This document shows positions 51,713-60,030 of a DNA stretch of 64,000 bases, in pieces. The position numbers and the translations under genes were made by a program. The notes under the pieces are model-generated. The model saw nothing but the letters and a program-made list of their open reading frames with translations. It was not told the origin of the DNA and ran no database searches. Position 1 is the stretch's first letter. Each line of letters begins with the position of its first letter. The DNA comes from Solirubrobacter soli DSM 22325 (lineage in GTDB: Bacteria; Actinomycetota; Thermoleophilia; Solirubrobacterales; Solirubrobacteraceae), in NCBI RefSeq assembly GCF_000423665.1, contig NZ_KE384074.1:210761-274760 (forward strand), in the 5' to 3' direction.

Positions 51713-53242
51713 ATGATCGCGCGCATCGTGCTGCTCGCGCTGCTGCTCGGCGCGCTCATGCCCGCCTCAGCACAGGCCCACGCGACGATCGTGCGGACTT
51801 CACCGGCCGATCAGCAGGTGCTCAAGACGCAACCGCGGGTGGTGTCGCTGGAGTGGAGCGAGGCGGTCGATCTCGGCGAGCATTCGGTCCGGCTGCTCGA
51901 CAGTGCGGGCGAGGAGGTCAAGACCGCGCCGGCGAAGCACGGGCCGGGCGGCGCGGCCACCGCGGTGCTCGAACTGCCGCCCGGCTTGGCCGATGGCACC
52001 TACGTCGTCGCGTGGCGGGTCGTCTCTTCCGACTCGCACCCGGTGTCGGGCGCGTTCTCGTTCAGCATCGGCACACCGAGCCAGGTCGTCTTCGACACGG
52101 GCTCCTCGTCGAGCGCGGCCGTCCGGACGCTGGACGCGATCGGTCGTGGCATCGCGTTCGCCGGCCTCGCGCTCGCGCTTGGCGCAGCGTTCGTGCTGTT
52201 CGCGCTCGACGGACCCGCGCGTGCGCGGAGGCTGCTGTGGGGCGGTGTCGGCGCGCTGGTGTTCGGGAGCCTGGTCGTGCTGCTGATGCAGGGCCCGTAC
52301 GCGTCCGGTGGCTCGGTGTTGGATGCCTTCGACCCGTCGTCGTTGTCGTTCAGCCTCGGCACGCGCTTCGGCCAGGCGGTCCTGGCGAGGATCGTGCTCA
52401 CGGTGGCGTTCGCCGTGCTGCTCGCCCGTGGGCTGCGGGTCCCGGCGGCGCTGTGTGGCATCGCGCTGATCTTCACGTGGACGCTGGTCGACCACTCCCG
52501 CACCGGCGTGCAGACGTGGCTCGGCGTGCCGGCCGCGAGCCTGCACCTGCTGGCGATGGCGCTGTGGTTCGGCGGGCTGATCGTCGTCCTGGTGTGCGGC
52601 GAGGACGCGCCCCTCGCCCGCTTCTCGCGGGTCGCGCTCGTGTGCTTCGTCGTGCTCGGCGTCACCGGCGTCTACCTGGCGTACCGCCAGTCGGGTGAGC
52701 TCGGCGCGCTGCCGAACACGGTCTTCGGCCGGCTGCTGCTCTTCAAGACGGCGGCGGTGCTGGGGATCATCGCCCTCGCGTACTTCTCGCGCCGGGCGGT
52801 GCAGCGCCGGAGCACGCCGCGGCGGACCGTGGCGGGCGAGGCGTTCCTCGGCGTCGCCGTGCTGGCACTGACGGCGGTGCTGGTCAACACCGCCCCGGCA
52901 CGGGTCGCGTACGTCGATCCGATCCATACGACCGTCGCGGGGCCGGGGAGCGGGACGGTCGAGGTCCGGGTCGATCCCGCCAAGCAGGGCGAGAACGTCA
53001 CCGACATCTACCTCGTGAGCCGCGGCGGGAAGCTGACGGAGGTGCCCGAGCTGACCGCCCGCCTGCGCCCGAAGGACGGCAGCTCGGGCCCGCTCGACGT
53101 GCCGCTCCGCCAAGCCGAGCGCGGGCACTTCGTCGCGAGCCCGATGGTGGTGCCGTACCCGGGTGACTGGATCCTGCGCCTGCAGATCCGCACGTCGGAG
53201 ATCGACGAGTCCGACATCGACGTGCCGCTCAAGATCCGATGA
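51713..53242 (+). CDS. CopC-CopD fusion copper protein
   Basis: A 509-residue membrane protein. A signal peptide is cut before HATIVRTSPAD, leaving the N-terminal histidine that binds Cu(II) in CopC. The CopC domain (~22-118) has DSHPVSGAFSFSI at its end. A CopD permease of about eight helices follows (~130-405), with HLLAMALWFGGLIVV. A C-terminal beta domain (~425-509) resembles YtkA/FixH-type copper-handling modules. The predicted role is copper uptake or delivery to cuproenzymes. The start is the ATG at 51713, just before the signal peptide. It converges on the ankyrin gene with a 14-base overlap. Confidence 0.9.
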   Translation: MIARIVLLALLLGALMPASAQAHATIVRTSPADQQVLKTQPRVVSLEWSEAVDLGEHSVRLLDSAGEEVKTAPAKHGPGGAATAVLELPPGLADGTYVVAWRVVSSDSHPVSGAFSFSIGTPSQVVFDTGSSSSAAVRTLDAIGRGIAFAGLALALGAAFVLFALDGPARARRLLWGGVGALVFGSLVVLLMQGPYASGGSVLDAFDPSSLSFSLGTRFGQAVLARIVLTVAFAVLLARGLRVPAALCGIALIFTWTLVDHSRTGVQTWLGVPAASLHLLAMALWFGGLIVVLVCGEDAPLARFSRVALVCFVVLGVTGVYLAYRQSGELGALPNTVFGRLLLFKTAAVLGIIALAYFSRRAVQRRSTPRRTVAGEAFLGVAVLALTAVLVNTAPARVAYVDPIHTTVAGPGSGTVEVRVDPAKQGENVTDIYLVSRGGKLTEVPELTARLRPKDGSSGPLDVPLRQAERGHFVASPMVVPYPGDWILRLQIRTSEIDESDIDVPLKIR

Positions 53243-54659
53243 GCGCGAGCTCGTCGGGCGACTCGCGGACGAGCGTCGCGCCCGCGCGCTGAAGCAGCTC
53301 GACGGTGCGGGCGTGGTCGCCGCCTTCCGGTGCCCGGCGCGTGCCCTGGACGGCCCAGTCCAGCGTCGTCCCGACCGGGTCGCCCGCGACCGCGTTCGGG
53401 TCGGCACCGTGCGCGAGCAGCTTCTCGACCATGTCCGCGTGGCCGTACCACGCGGCGGCGTGCAGCGCGGTCTCGTTGAACTGCTCCGAGCGGACGTCGA
53501 TGGGGAAGCCGAGCTCGAGCATCAACTCGACCGCGGGCGCGTTCTGGACGACGGCGGCGTGGACGAGCACGTCGTGGTCGGCTTGGGTGAGCGTGAGGCC
53601 GGGTCGCAGGTCGAGCGCGGTGTCGCGATCGCCGCGCCTGATCGCGCCGATGAAACGGTCCACGGGCGCGACGTCGCCGGGGTCGCCCAGGAGATCGGCG
53701 AGATCGTCGCGGCCGCGCCGGATCGCGAGCGTCGCCGCTTTCGGCGTGGCGGGTGCGCCGTGGGCGAGCAGCAGTTCGATGTGCGCGCGCGACCGTTCGT
53801 AGGCCAGCGCGAACTCGATCAGGCCGTCGAGGTCCGCGCCAGGCTCGACGTGCTCGAGCAGCAGCCGGGTGCACTCGAGGTCGTCGTAACAGAGCGAGTT
53901 GCCGAGCGCGCCGGAGTTCGCCACCGGCGCGCCCGCGTCCAGCAGCAGCTTCGTGCACGTGTGGTCGCGCGACTCGACCGAGTGATACAGCGACTCACCG
54001 TCGTCCGGATTGGCCCCGCGGTCGAGTAGGAGCGCGGTCATCCGCGGCTCGTTGTTGACGCCGGCGGCGCCGTAGAGGGCGCTGAGCGCGCCGAACTCGG
54101 GGTGCTGCCAGCTCGCGTTCGGGTCGGCGCCCGCGTCGAGCAGCACTCGCGCGGTCTCGACCAGCGCATCGGTCCGCTCGCTCCCGAGGAACGCGGAGTG
54201 GGTGACGTAGACGAGCGGCGCCCAGGCGCGGTGCCCGAAGGGCGCGTCGGGGTCGCGCGCCGCGCCGTCGCCGCCCGCCGCGCCGCCGCCCGCCACGGCG
54301 CCGCGGCCGCCCGCCGCCGGTCCGCGCCCGCCGCGCGGCGCGAACGCGCTGCGGGCGCGCTCCGCGTCCCCCACCAGCAGCGCGACGTCGAGGCTCGTCC
54401 CCGTCAGCGACGGGTCGAGGTCGAGCAGCGCCTGCGCCCGGTCGCGGCGGCCGTTCGTCGCCCAGTCGACGAAGGTCTCGACCCGCTGGGCGCGGTCGAC
54501 CGCCTCGGCCTCGGCATGGTGGACGAGCGCCGGCCAACTGGAGAAGCCGAGACCGCGGGCGATCTCCCGCTGCGCGTCGGCGAGCCGGCCCGGCCGGCCG
54601 GCGGCGCGCCACGCCTTCGTCAGCTCCTTCGCGCGCTTGCGCGCCTGCTCGATGTCCAC
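53229..54659 (-). CDS. Ankyrin repeat protein
   Basis: A 476-residue soluble protein. The N-terminal ~50 residues (ARKRAKELTKAWRAAGRPGR, then REIARGLGFSSWPALVHHAE) form a helical module that often precedes ankyrin arrays. A Gly/Ala/Arg-rich low-complexity stretch lies near ~100-130. Many ankyrin units follow (VLLDAGADPNASW, ALLLDRGANPDDG, KLLLDAGAPVANSG, ETALHAAAWYGHADMVEKLLAHGADPN in two parts). The role is probably protein-protein binding; the partner is unknown. The GTG at 54659 is chosen because AGAGGTGG lies just upstream. Confidence 0.82.
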   Translation of the reverse strand: MDIEQARKRAKELTKAWRAAGRPGRLADAQREIARGLGFSSWPALVHHAEAEAVDRAQRVETFVDWATNGRRDRAQALLDLDPSLTGTSLDVALLVGDAERARSAFAPRGGRGPAAGGRGAVAGGGAAGGDGAARDPDAPFGHRAWAPLVYVTHSAFLGSERTDALVETARVLLDAGADPNASWQHPEFGALSALYGAAGVNNEPRMTALLLDRGANPDDGESLYHSVESRDHTCTKLLLDAGAPVANSGALGNSLCYDDLECTRLLLEHVEPGADLDGLIEFALAYERSRAHIELLLAHGAPATPKAATLAIRRGRDDLADLLGDPGDVAPVDRFIGAIRRGDRDTALDLRPGLTLTQADHDVLVHAAVVQNAPAVELMLELGFPIDVRSEQFNETALHAAAWYGHADMVEKLLAHGADPNAVAGDPVGTTLDWAVQGTRRAPEGGDHARTVELLQRAGATLVRESPDELALIGS

Positions 54660-54767
54660 CGCGACCACCTCTCGACGCCCGACGGTCCGCGGTTCCCGGG
54701 CGAGGCTCGATCGCGAGTGCTCGTGTTGCGTTTGACGGAGGTGGGCTCTGCCCTTTCCCGCGGACCG

Positions 54768-54790
54768 GGCGCGCCCTCCGGGAGCGCGCC
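54768..54790 (-). terminator. Hairpin after the sugar-uptake operon
   Basis: GGCGCGC (54768-54774) pairs with GCGCGCC (54784-54790), 9 bases past the stop of the GH130-like gene. The stem is short but entirely G:C. Confidence 0.45.
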
Positions 54791-54799
54791 TGGCGGACC

Positions 54800-55837
54800 T
54801 TAACCCTCCCGGTCCAGTCGCGCCACCCCGATCGAGGTGTCGGCCATGCCATAGAAGACGTAGAGCGCGCCCTCGATCTCCTCGATCGCGGTCGGGAAGA
54901 CGACGTTGGGGACGGTGCCGACGAGCTCCTCGAGCGTCTCGGGCGAGAGCAGCGGCTCGGCCGTGCGGGCCAGCACCCGGGACGGATCGTCGAGGTCGAG
55001 CAGCAGTGCTCCCGCACGGTAACGGACGCCCTGCTGCTGGTCGGTGCCGTGGTCCAGCGTCCCCGTGACGCCGTGGTGGATCAGCAGCCAGCCCTCGTCG
55101 ACGCGCACCGGCGGTGGCCCGGCGCCGATCTTCAGCGCCTCCCACTCGTACTCGCTCATCGCCACGAGCTTGTGGTCGCGCAGGCGGACGAGGTTGCGGA
55201 TGTCGGCCTCGACCTCCGCCACCGGCACCGAGGAAAGCCAGATCCCGGGCCGGTCGTCCTCGATGCCGGCCGGCAGGAACGTCCCTTGGCCAGGAACGAG
55301 CCAGCCGATGTCCCACATCGGCCGGTGCAGCATCAGGTAGGAGCCGTTCACCGGCTCCGGGAACCAGACGCAGTCCTTGTTGGGGAACAGGTTCAGGTCG
55401 GTGTCGAGGTCGGGCTGGTAGGCGAAGTGCAGCGGACCGAGGCGGCGCCAGTGCTCCAGGTCCTCGGAGACGGCCTGCGCCGGTTTGGGCCCGAGCGGCC
55501 CGTAGGCCACGTAGGTCATCAGGTGCAGGCCGAGCGACGGGACCCACGTGACGCGCGGGTCCTCCACGCCGGCGTGGCCGGTGCCGCGCTCCCAACCCTC
55601 GTCGGGCTCGAGGACGACGCCGCGCCGCCGGACGCCCACCGGCACGCCGTCATCGAGCACGACCTCGGCCAGCCCGACGCGGGAGACGTTGCCCGCCGCG
55701 ACGAGCCGCGGCAGCAGACACAGCGTGCCATCCGGGGTGCGCCCCGACGCCGGGTTGAGCACGCCCTCGGCCTCGTATGGATCGCCGTTGGGCGACATCA
55801 CGACTCCCGCGCGCGCCAGCGCGAACCCAACCGTCAT
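54800..55837 (-). CDS. GH130-like glycoside phosphorylase
   Basis: A 345-residue five-bladed propeller enzyme of the GH130 type, which cleaves beta-mannosides (or related beta-glycosides) with phosphate. The key GVEDPRVTWV segment has the proton-donor aspartate (about D93). GLHLMTYVAYGPLGP, the phosphate-binding region around KDCVWFPE and DEGWLLIHHGV are family typical, and FPTAIEEIEGALYVFYGMAD closes the propeller. There is no signal peptide, so it acts in the cytoplasm on an imported sugar. Its ATG overlaps the stop of the MalG-type permease (ATGA). Linkage specificity cannot be read from sequence. Confidence 0.85.
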   Translation of the reverse strand: MTVGFALARAGVVMSPNGDPYEAEGVLNPASGRTPDGTLCLLPRLVAAGNVSRVGLAEVVLDDGVPVGVRRRGVVLEPDEGWERGTGHAGVEDPRVTWVPSLGLHLMTYVAYGPLGPKPAQAVSEDLEHWRRLGPLHFAYQPDLDTDLNLFPNKDCVWFPEPVNGSYLMLHRPMWDIGWLVPGQGTFLPAGIEDDRPGIWLSSVPVAEVEADIRNLVRLRDHKLVAMSEYEWEALKIGAGPPPVRVDEGWLLIHHGVTGTLDHGTDQQQGVRYRAGALLLDLDDPSRVLARTAEPLLSPETLEELVGTVPNVVFPTAIEEIEGALYVFYGMADTSIGVARLDREG

Positions 55838-56733
55838 CCCTTGACCCCCGAGCCGATCTGCGTCGAGACGAAGTGCCGCTGGAACGCGATGAACAGCGCG
55901 ACGGCGGGCGCGGCCAGCACGCAGGCGCCGGCCAGGATCGCGCCGAACGGATTCGCCGCACGCGCGGACACGGTGCTGATGTAGTTCGCCAACGACACGG
56001 CGAGGGGTTGCATCGACTGCTCCTTGGTCACGAGGAAGGGCCAGAGGAACTCGTTCCACGGACCGATGAACGTCAGCAGCACGGCGGTCAGCAGCGCCGG
56101 CTTGCACAGCGGGATCGCGATCCGGCGCAGGATCGTCAGCTCGCCCGCGCCGTCGATCCGCGCCGCCTCGAACAGCTCTTTCGGCAACTGCAGGAAGAAC
56201 TGCCGGAAGACGAACACCGCCGTCGAGTTGATGGCGAACGGCAGGATCATGCCGAGGTAGGTGTCGGCGAGCCCGTAGTCGCGGACGATCAGGACGTAGA
56301 GCGGGACGGTCAGCAGCTGGAACGGCACGACCAACACCAGCATCACGGCCGCGAACACCGCGCCCTTGCCGCGGAACTGCAGCACGGCGAGCGCGTAGCC
56401 CGCCAACAGCCCGAAGACCACGGTGCACAGCAGGACGCCGCCGGTGAAGATGCCGGAGTTGATCAGCGTGCGACCGAGGTTGATCGCGCCGTCGATCTGC
56501 GAGTAGTTGTGCAGGGTGAGGTTGCCCGGGTGCGGGACCACGCCGGAGAGACCGGTGTTGGGCTCGCTCTGGAGCGAGCCGATCAGCATGTAGTAGAAGG
56601 GGAACACGAACAGCAGGGCGCCGGCGAACAGCGCCACGAGCCGGAGCGCGTTGCCCTTGCTGCGGGGGTCGGTGCGCACCTCGGGCTGCGGGACCGCGGC
56701 TGCGCGCTTCGGAAGGACTTCGGTCGCCATCAT
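55834..56733 (-). CDS. Carbohydrate ABC transporter permease, MalG-type
   Basis: A 299-residue inner-membrane permease with six predicted helices (first ~32-52). The EAA coupling loop EAARIDGAGELTILRRIAIP contacts the ATPase, and GPWNEFLWPFLV is typical of MalG/CUT1 permeases. It overlaps the MalF-type gene upstream and the GH130-like gene downstream, both by ATGA. No ATPase gene is in the operon; a shared MsiK-type ATPase encoded elsewhere is usual in actinobacteria. Confidence 0.92.
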   Translation of the reverse strand: MMATEVLPKRAAAVPQPEVRTDPRSKGNALRLVALFAGALLFVFPFYYMLIGSLQSEPNTGLSGVVPHPGNLTLHNYSQIDGAINLGRTLINSGIFTGGVLLCTVVFGLLAGYALAVLQFRGKGAVFAAVMLVLVVPFQLLTVPLYVLIVRDYGLADTYLGMILPFAINSTAVFVFRQFFLQLPKELFEAARIDGAGELTILRRIAIPLCKPALLTAVLLTFIGPWNEFLWPFLVTKEQSMQPLAVSLANYISTVSARAANPFGAILAGACVLAAPAVALFIAFQRHFVSTQIGSGVKG

Positions 56734-57647
56734 GCACGCTCCTCGAGCAGTCGCCGGCTCAGCAGCGAGAGCACGCCCACGCCGAGCACGAGGATGATCC
56801 CGATCGCCGCCGCGATGTCCGGCTGGCCCTGCTCGATGCCCTTCTGGTACATCAGCAGCACAGGCGTCGTGGACGCGCCGTCGGGACCGCCGCCACCGGT
56901 CAGCAGGTACGGCTCGGTGAAGAGGTTGGCGCCGGTGATCGTGGCCAGGACGACGACCAGCACCGTGGCCGGGCGGACACCCGGCACGGTCACGTTGCGA
57001 AACGACTGCCAGCGGCCGGCACCGTCGACGGTCGCCGCGTCATAGAGCTCCTTCGGAACGTTCTGCAACGCCGCGAGGTAGAGCAGGATGAAGAAGCCTG
57101 CCTGCTTCCAGGCCACGAACACGGCGATCGTCGGCATCGCCAAGAACGAGTTCACGAGCCAGCTCGGGGCGGGCGCCAGCGGGCCGAGCACGGTGTTCAC
57201 GAGGCCCTGGCGGCTGAACAGCCACAGCCACACCGCGATCACCGCGACGCTCGCGGTCACGTACGGGATGTAGTAGGCCGCGCGCAGGAACCCGCGGAAC
57301 GGGATCGCCGCGTTCAGCGCGACCGCCAGGCCGAGCGCGATGATCACCGTCAGGGGGACGTTGATGGCGATGAAGATGCCGACGTGCAGGAACGAGGCGC
57401 GCACGTCGGGGTCGCTGAGCACGGTCGAGAAGTTGTGCAGACCGACCCACGGGCGATCGACGATCGCCCCCGGGGCGGCGAAGAAGTAGTCGTGCACCGA
57501 CATGTAGACGCTGAACGCGAGCGGGTACGCGAAGATCGCGAACAGGAAGACGACGTAGGGCGTGACGAACGCCAGCCCCAGCGGGTGCCGCCCGAGGGGT
57601 CTCCTCCTCGGACGGCGGCGGACCGGGGCGACCGTGGCCGCGGTCAT
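56730..57647 (-). CDS. Carbohydrate ABC transporter permease, MalF-type
   Basis: A 305-residue permease with a basic N-terminus (RRRPRRRPLGRH) and six predicted helices. The EAA loop is YDAATVDGAGRWQSFRNVTVP. LLTGGGGPDGASTT, common in CUT1 MalF-type subunits, lies before the last helices. Its ATG follows the binding-protein stop by one base. It forms the membrane channel with the MalG-type partner. Confidence 0.92.
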   Translation of the reverse strand: MTAATVAPVRRRPRRRPLGRHPLGLAFVTPYVVFLFAIFAYPLAFSVYMSVHDYFFAAPGAIVDRPWVGLHNFSTVLSDPDVRASFLHVGIFIAINVPLTVIIALGLAVALNAAIPFRGFLRAAYYIPYVTASVAVIAVWLWLFSRQGLVNTVLGPLAPAPSWLVNSFLAMPTIAVFVAWKQAGFFILLYLAALQNVPKELYDAATVDGAGRWQSFRNVTVPGVRPATVLVVVLATITGANLFTEPYLLTGGGGPDGASTTPVLLMYQKGIEQGQPDIAAAIGIILVLGVGVLSLLSRRLLEERA

Positions 57648-57648
57648 G

Positions 57649-58932
57649 TCATGCCCCTTCCTTGGCCAACTCCTGGACCTTGCCGGAGGCCTGGTCGAGC
57701 GCCTGCGCCGGCGCTTGTTTGCCGAAGATGACGGACTTCGAATAGGCGTCGCGGAAGGTCTGCCAGATCGTGACGCTGTTGGCCACGTTCGGCACCTCGA
57801 CGGTGCGCGCGGCCTGCTCGGCGAACGGCATGTACTCCTTCTTGGACTCGAAGAACTGCGGGTACGTGCCGGTCAGGTCCTCGCGCATCGGCATCTGCCC
57901 GCTGGCGGTCAGGAAGGCGCCGTCCTGCTCCTTGGAGGTGGCGAACTTGAGGACGTCCCAGGCGGTCCCGCGGTTCTTGCAGGCGCTGTACATCGCGATC
58001 GACTTCTCATCGGAGAACGTCTGGACGTCGCCCGCCGGCTTGGCGTCGGACGTCGGCACGGGCGCGACGCCCCAGTCGACCTTGTCGCCGTAGACCGCGA
58101 TCGCCCACGGGCCGACGATCGCCATCGCGGCCTTGCCGTCCGCGAACGCGTCGCCGTTGTACTTCTCGTTGGGCGCGAGGTTCTCGCTGTAGAGCGTCTT
58201 CCAGAAGTCGGCGACCTGCTGGCCCTCGGGCGAGTCGAACTGCGGCTTGCCGTCCTGCACGAGCTGCTTGCCCGTGGCGGCGATGAAGAGCGGGTAGTAG
58301 TCGAACCAGGACTGGTAGAACTCGCTCGTCGGCGCCGGGTAGATCGCTGCCTGCGCCGCCTTGCTCGACACGATCTTGCGGGCGGTGTCGAGGAACTGGC
58401 TGTAGGTCGCCAGCGGCGGGTTGTCCGGGTCGATCCCGGCCTTCTTGAAGAGCTTCTTGTTGTAGAAGATCATCACCGGGTTGGACTTCCAGGGCAGCTG
58501 GTAGTACTTGCCGTCCGGGCTCGCGTACTGCTTGGCCGCCGCGCCCGTCCTGCTCTCGACGTACTGCTTGCCGCCGGGCATGTCGTCGAGCGCGACCAGG
58601 CCCCCCTGCTTCTGGAAGCCGGGCACGGCCGCGGGGCTCGTGTTGAACACCAGGCACGGCGCGTTGCCGGCCGTGATCGCGGCGCCGATGACCTCCTCGG
58701 AGCTCTTGCCCGTCGGGATCTCCTGGCCGGTCACCTTCTCGTTCGGATGCGCGGTGTTCCACGCGGTGACCATCGTCTTGGCCCAGGCGACTTCCTCCTG
58801 GTTGTTCGAGTACCAGACCTTGATCGGGCCGCGCGCTTGGGCGGCCTCCTTCGTCGAGCTCCCCCCGCCTCCACCGCAGGCCGCGGCGAACACGGTGGTG
58901 ACGATCAGGGTTCCAACCAGATAGGGCTTCAT
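57649..58932 (-). CDS. Sugar-binding lipoprotein of an ABC transporter
   Basis: A 427-residue extracellular solute-binding protein of the CUT1 type. The signal peptide ends in lipobox AAAC (about C19) followed by a Gly/Ser stretch. KVWYSNNQEEV, LPWKSNPVMIFYNKKLFKKAGID, AMAIVGPWAI and the C-terminal TIWQTFRDAYSKSV match the family along its length. It captures the sugar outside the membrane for the two permeases. The ligand is probably a beta-linked oligosaccharide, judged from the GH130-like enzyme in the operon. The ATG overlaps the LacI stop. Confidence 0.93.
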   Translation of the reverse strand: MKPYLVGTLIVTTVFAAACGGGGGSSTKEAAQARGPIKVWYSNNQEEVAWAKTMVTAWNTAHPNEKVTGQEIPTGKSSEEVIGAAITAGNAPCLVFNTSPAAVPGFQKQGGLVALDDMPGGKQYVESRTGAAAKQYASPDGKYYQLPWKSNPVMIFYNKKLFKKAGIDPDNPPLATYSQFLDTARKIVSSKAAQAAIYPAPTSEFYQSWFDYYPLFIAATGKQLVQDGKPQFDSPEGQQVADFWKTLYSENLAPNEKYNGDAFADGKAAMAIVGPWAIAVYGDKVDWGVAPVPTSDAKPAGDVQTFSDEKSIAMYSACKNRGTAWDVLKFATSKEQDGAFLTASGQMPMREDLTGTYPQFFESKKEYMPFAEQAARTVEVPNVANSVTIWQTFRDAYSKSVIFGKQAPAQALDQASGKVQELAKEGA

Positions 58933-59969
58933 GTTGAGGGACTCCTCTCGGTCGAGGCCCGCACCACGAGCCGAGCGGGCTCGAGCCCGACATCGGTGGC
59001 GCGACCGTCGATCGCGTCCAGCAGGACGCGCGTTGCCGTCCGGCCCCAGGTGACTGGGTCCGAACGGACGGATGTGAGTGGCGGATACACGTGGGCCGCG
59101 AGTTCAGAGTCCTCGTAGCCCACGAGCGAGAGGTCGCGCGGCGGGGCCAGGCCCAGCTCGTGCGCGACCGTGAGCCCGGCGATCGCCATCGTGTCGTTCG
59201 CGTAGACGATGGCGGTGGGTCGGTCTTCGGCGCCGAGCAGCACGCGCGTGGCGTGCGCCCCGGCGGCGGCGGTGAAGTCGGCGATCGCGACGAGGTCGGT
59301 CTTCAGGCCGAGCCTCGTCATGGCCTCGGTCCAGACGGTCTGGCGACGGGCGCCGTGCAGCATGTCGGGCCGGCCGGCGACGTACGCGATGCGGGTGTGG
59401 CCGAGCTGCGCGAGGTGCTCGACCGCGCCCGCGACGCCGGGGGCGTCGTCCTGGCAGACCGCCGGGAACGGACTCGGGACGTCGGGGCGGTTGAGGGTGA
59501 CGGCCTGGAGCTTGAGCTCCTCCAGCAGCGGGATCCGCGGATCGTTGAACCGCAGGTCGGCGACGATCACGCCGTCCACGCGCTCGCTGCGCGCGAGGTG
59601 GCGGTAGCGGGCGAGCTCCTGCTCGAGGTCGTCGCCGACCATGTGCAGCAACAGCGACTGGCTCCGGTCGGCCAGCTCGAGCTCGATACCCGCGATGAAC
59701 GCCGGGAAGAACGGGTCGGCACTGAGCAGGAGCGGATCGCGCGCGATGACCAGGCCGATCGTGTGCTCCTTGCGCCCGCCGAGCGAGCGGGCAGACGCGC
59801 TGGGCTCCCAGCCGAGCTCGTCAGCGACCTTGAGGATCCGGTTCCGGGTGGCATCGGCCACGCCCGGACGGCCGTTGAGCGCGAACGAGACCGCCGCGGT
59901 CGAGACGCCCGCATGGCGCGCCACATCGACGATCGTCGGCCCCCGCCGGCGTTTGCTCGGTTCCCTCAC
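58929..59969 (-). CDS. LacI-family transcriptional regulator
   Basis: A 346-residue LacI-type repressor. The N-terminal helix-turn-helix and hinge are TIVDVARHAGVSTAAVSFAL (12-31) and RNRILKVADELGWEPSASAR. The periplasmic-binding-protein-like effector domain follows (IGLVIARDPLL, PTAIVYANDTMAIAG, DLSLVGYEDSELA). The start is GTG at 59969. It is the first gene of the uptake operon it presumably controls, and repeated CGTTTA sites lie immediately upstream in the divergent gap with the secreted glycosidase-like gene. Confidence 0.94.
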   Translation of the reverse strand: MREPSKRRRGPTIVDVARHAGVSTAAVSFALNGRPGVADATRNRILKVADELGWEPSASARSLGGRKEHTIGLVIARDPLLLSADPFFPAFIAGIELELADRSQSLLLHMVGDDLEQELARYRHLARSERVDGVIVADLRFNDPRIPLLEELKLQAVTLNRPDVPSPFPAVCQDDAPGVAGAVEHLAQLGHTRIAYVAGRPDMLHGARRQTVWTEAMTRLGLKTDLVAIADFTAAAGAHATRVLLGAEDRPTAIVYANDTMAIAGLTVAHELGLAPPRDLSLVGYEDSELAAHVYPPLTSVRSDPVTWGRTATRVLLDAIDGRATDVGLEPARLVVRASTERSPST

Positions 59970-59974
59970 CGAGG

Positions 59975-60010
59975 CGTTTATCCCCGTTTATGAAGGGTAT
60001 AAAACGTTTA
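59975..60010. promoter_or_regulatory. LacI-type operator region
   Basis: CGTTTA occurs at 59975, 59985 and 60005. CGTTTAT (59985-59991) faces ATAAAACG (59999-60006) as an imperfect inverted repeat with a 7-base spacer. This is an AT-rich patch in very GC-rich DNA, placed between the divergent LacI and glycosidase-like genes, so it can control both. Confidence 0.65.
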
Positions 60011-60030
60011 AGCTCCAGGGAGGTCGTCCG

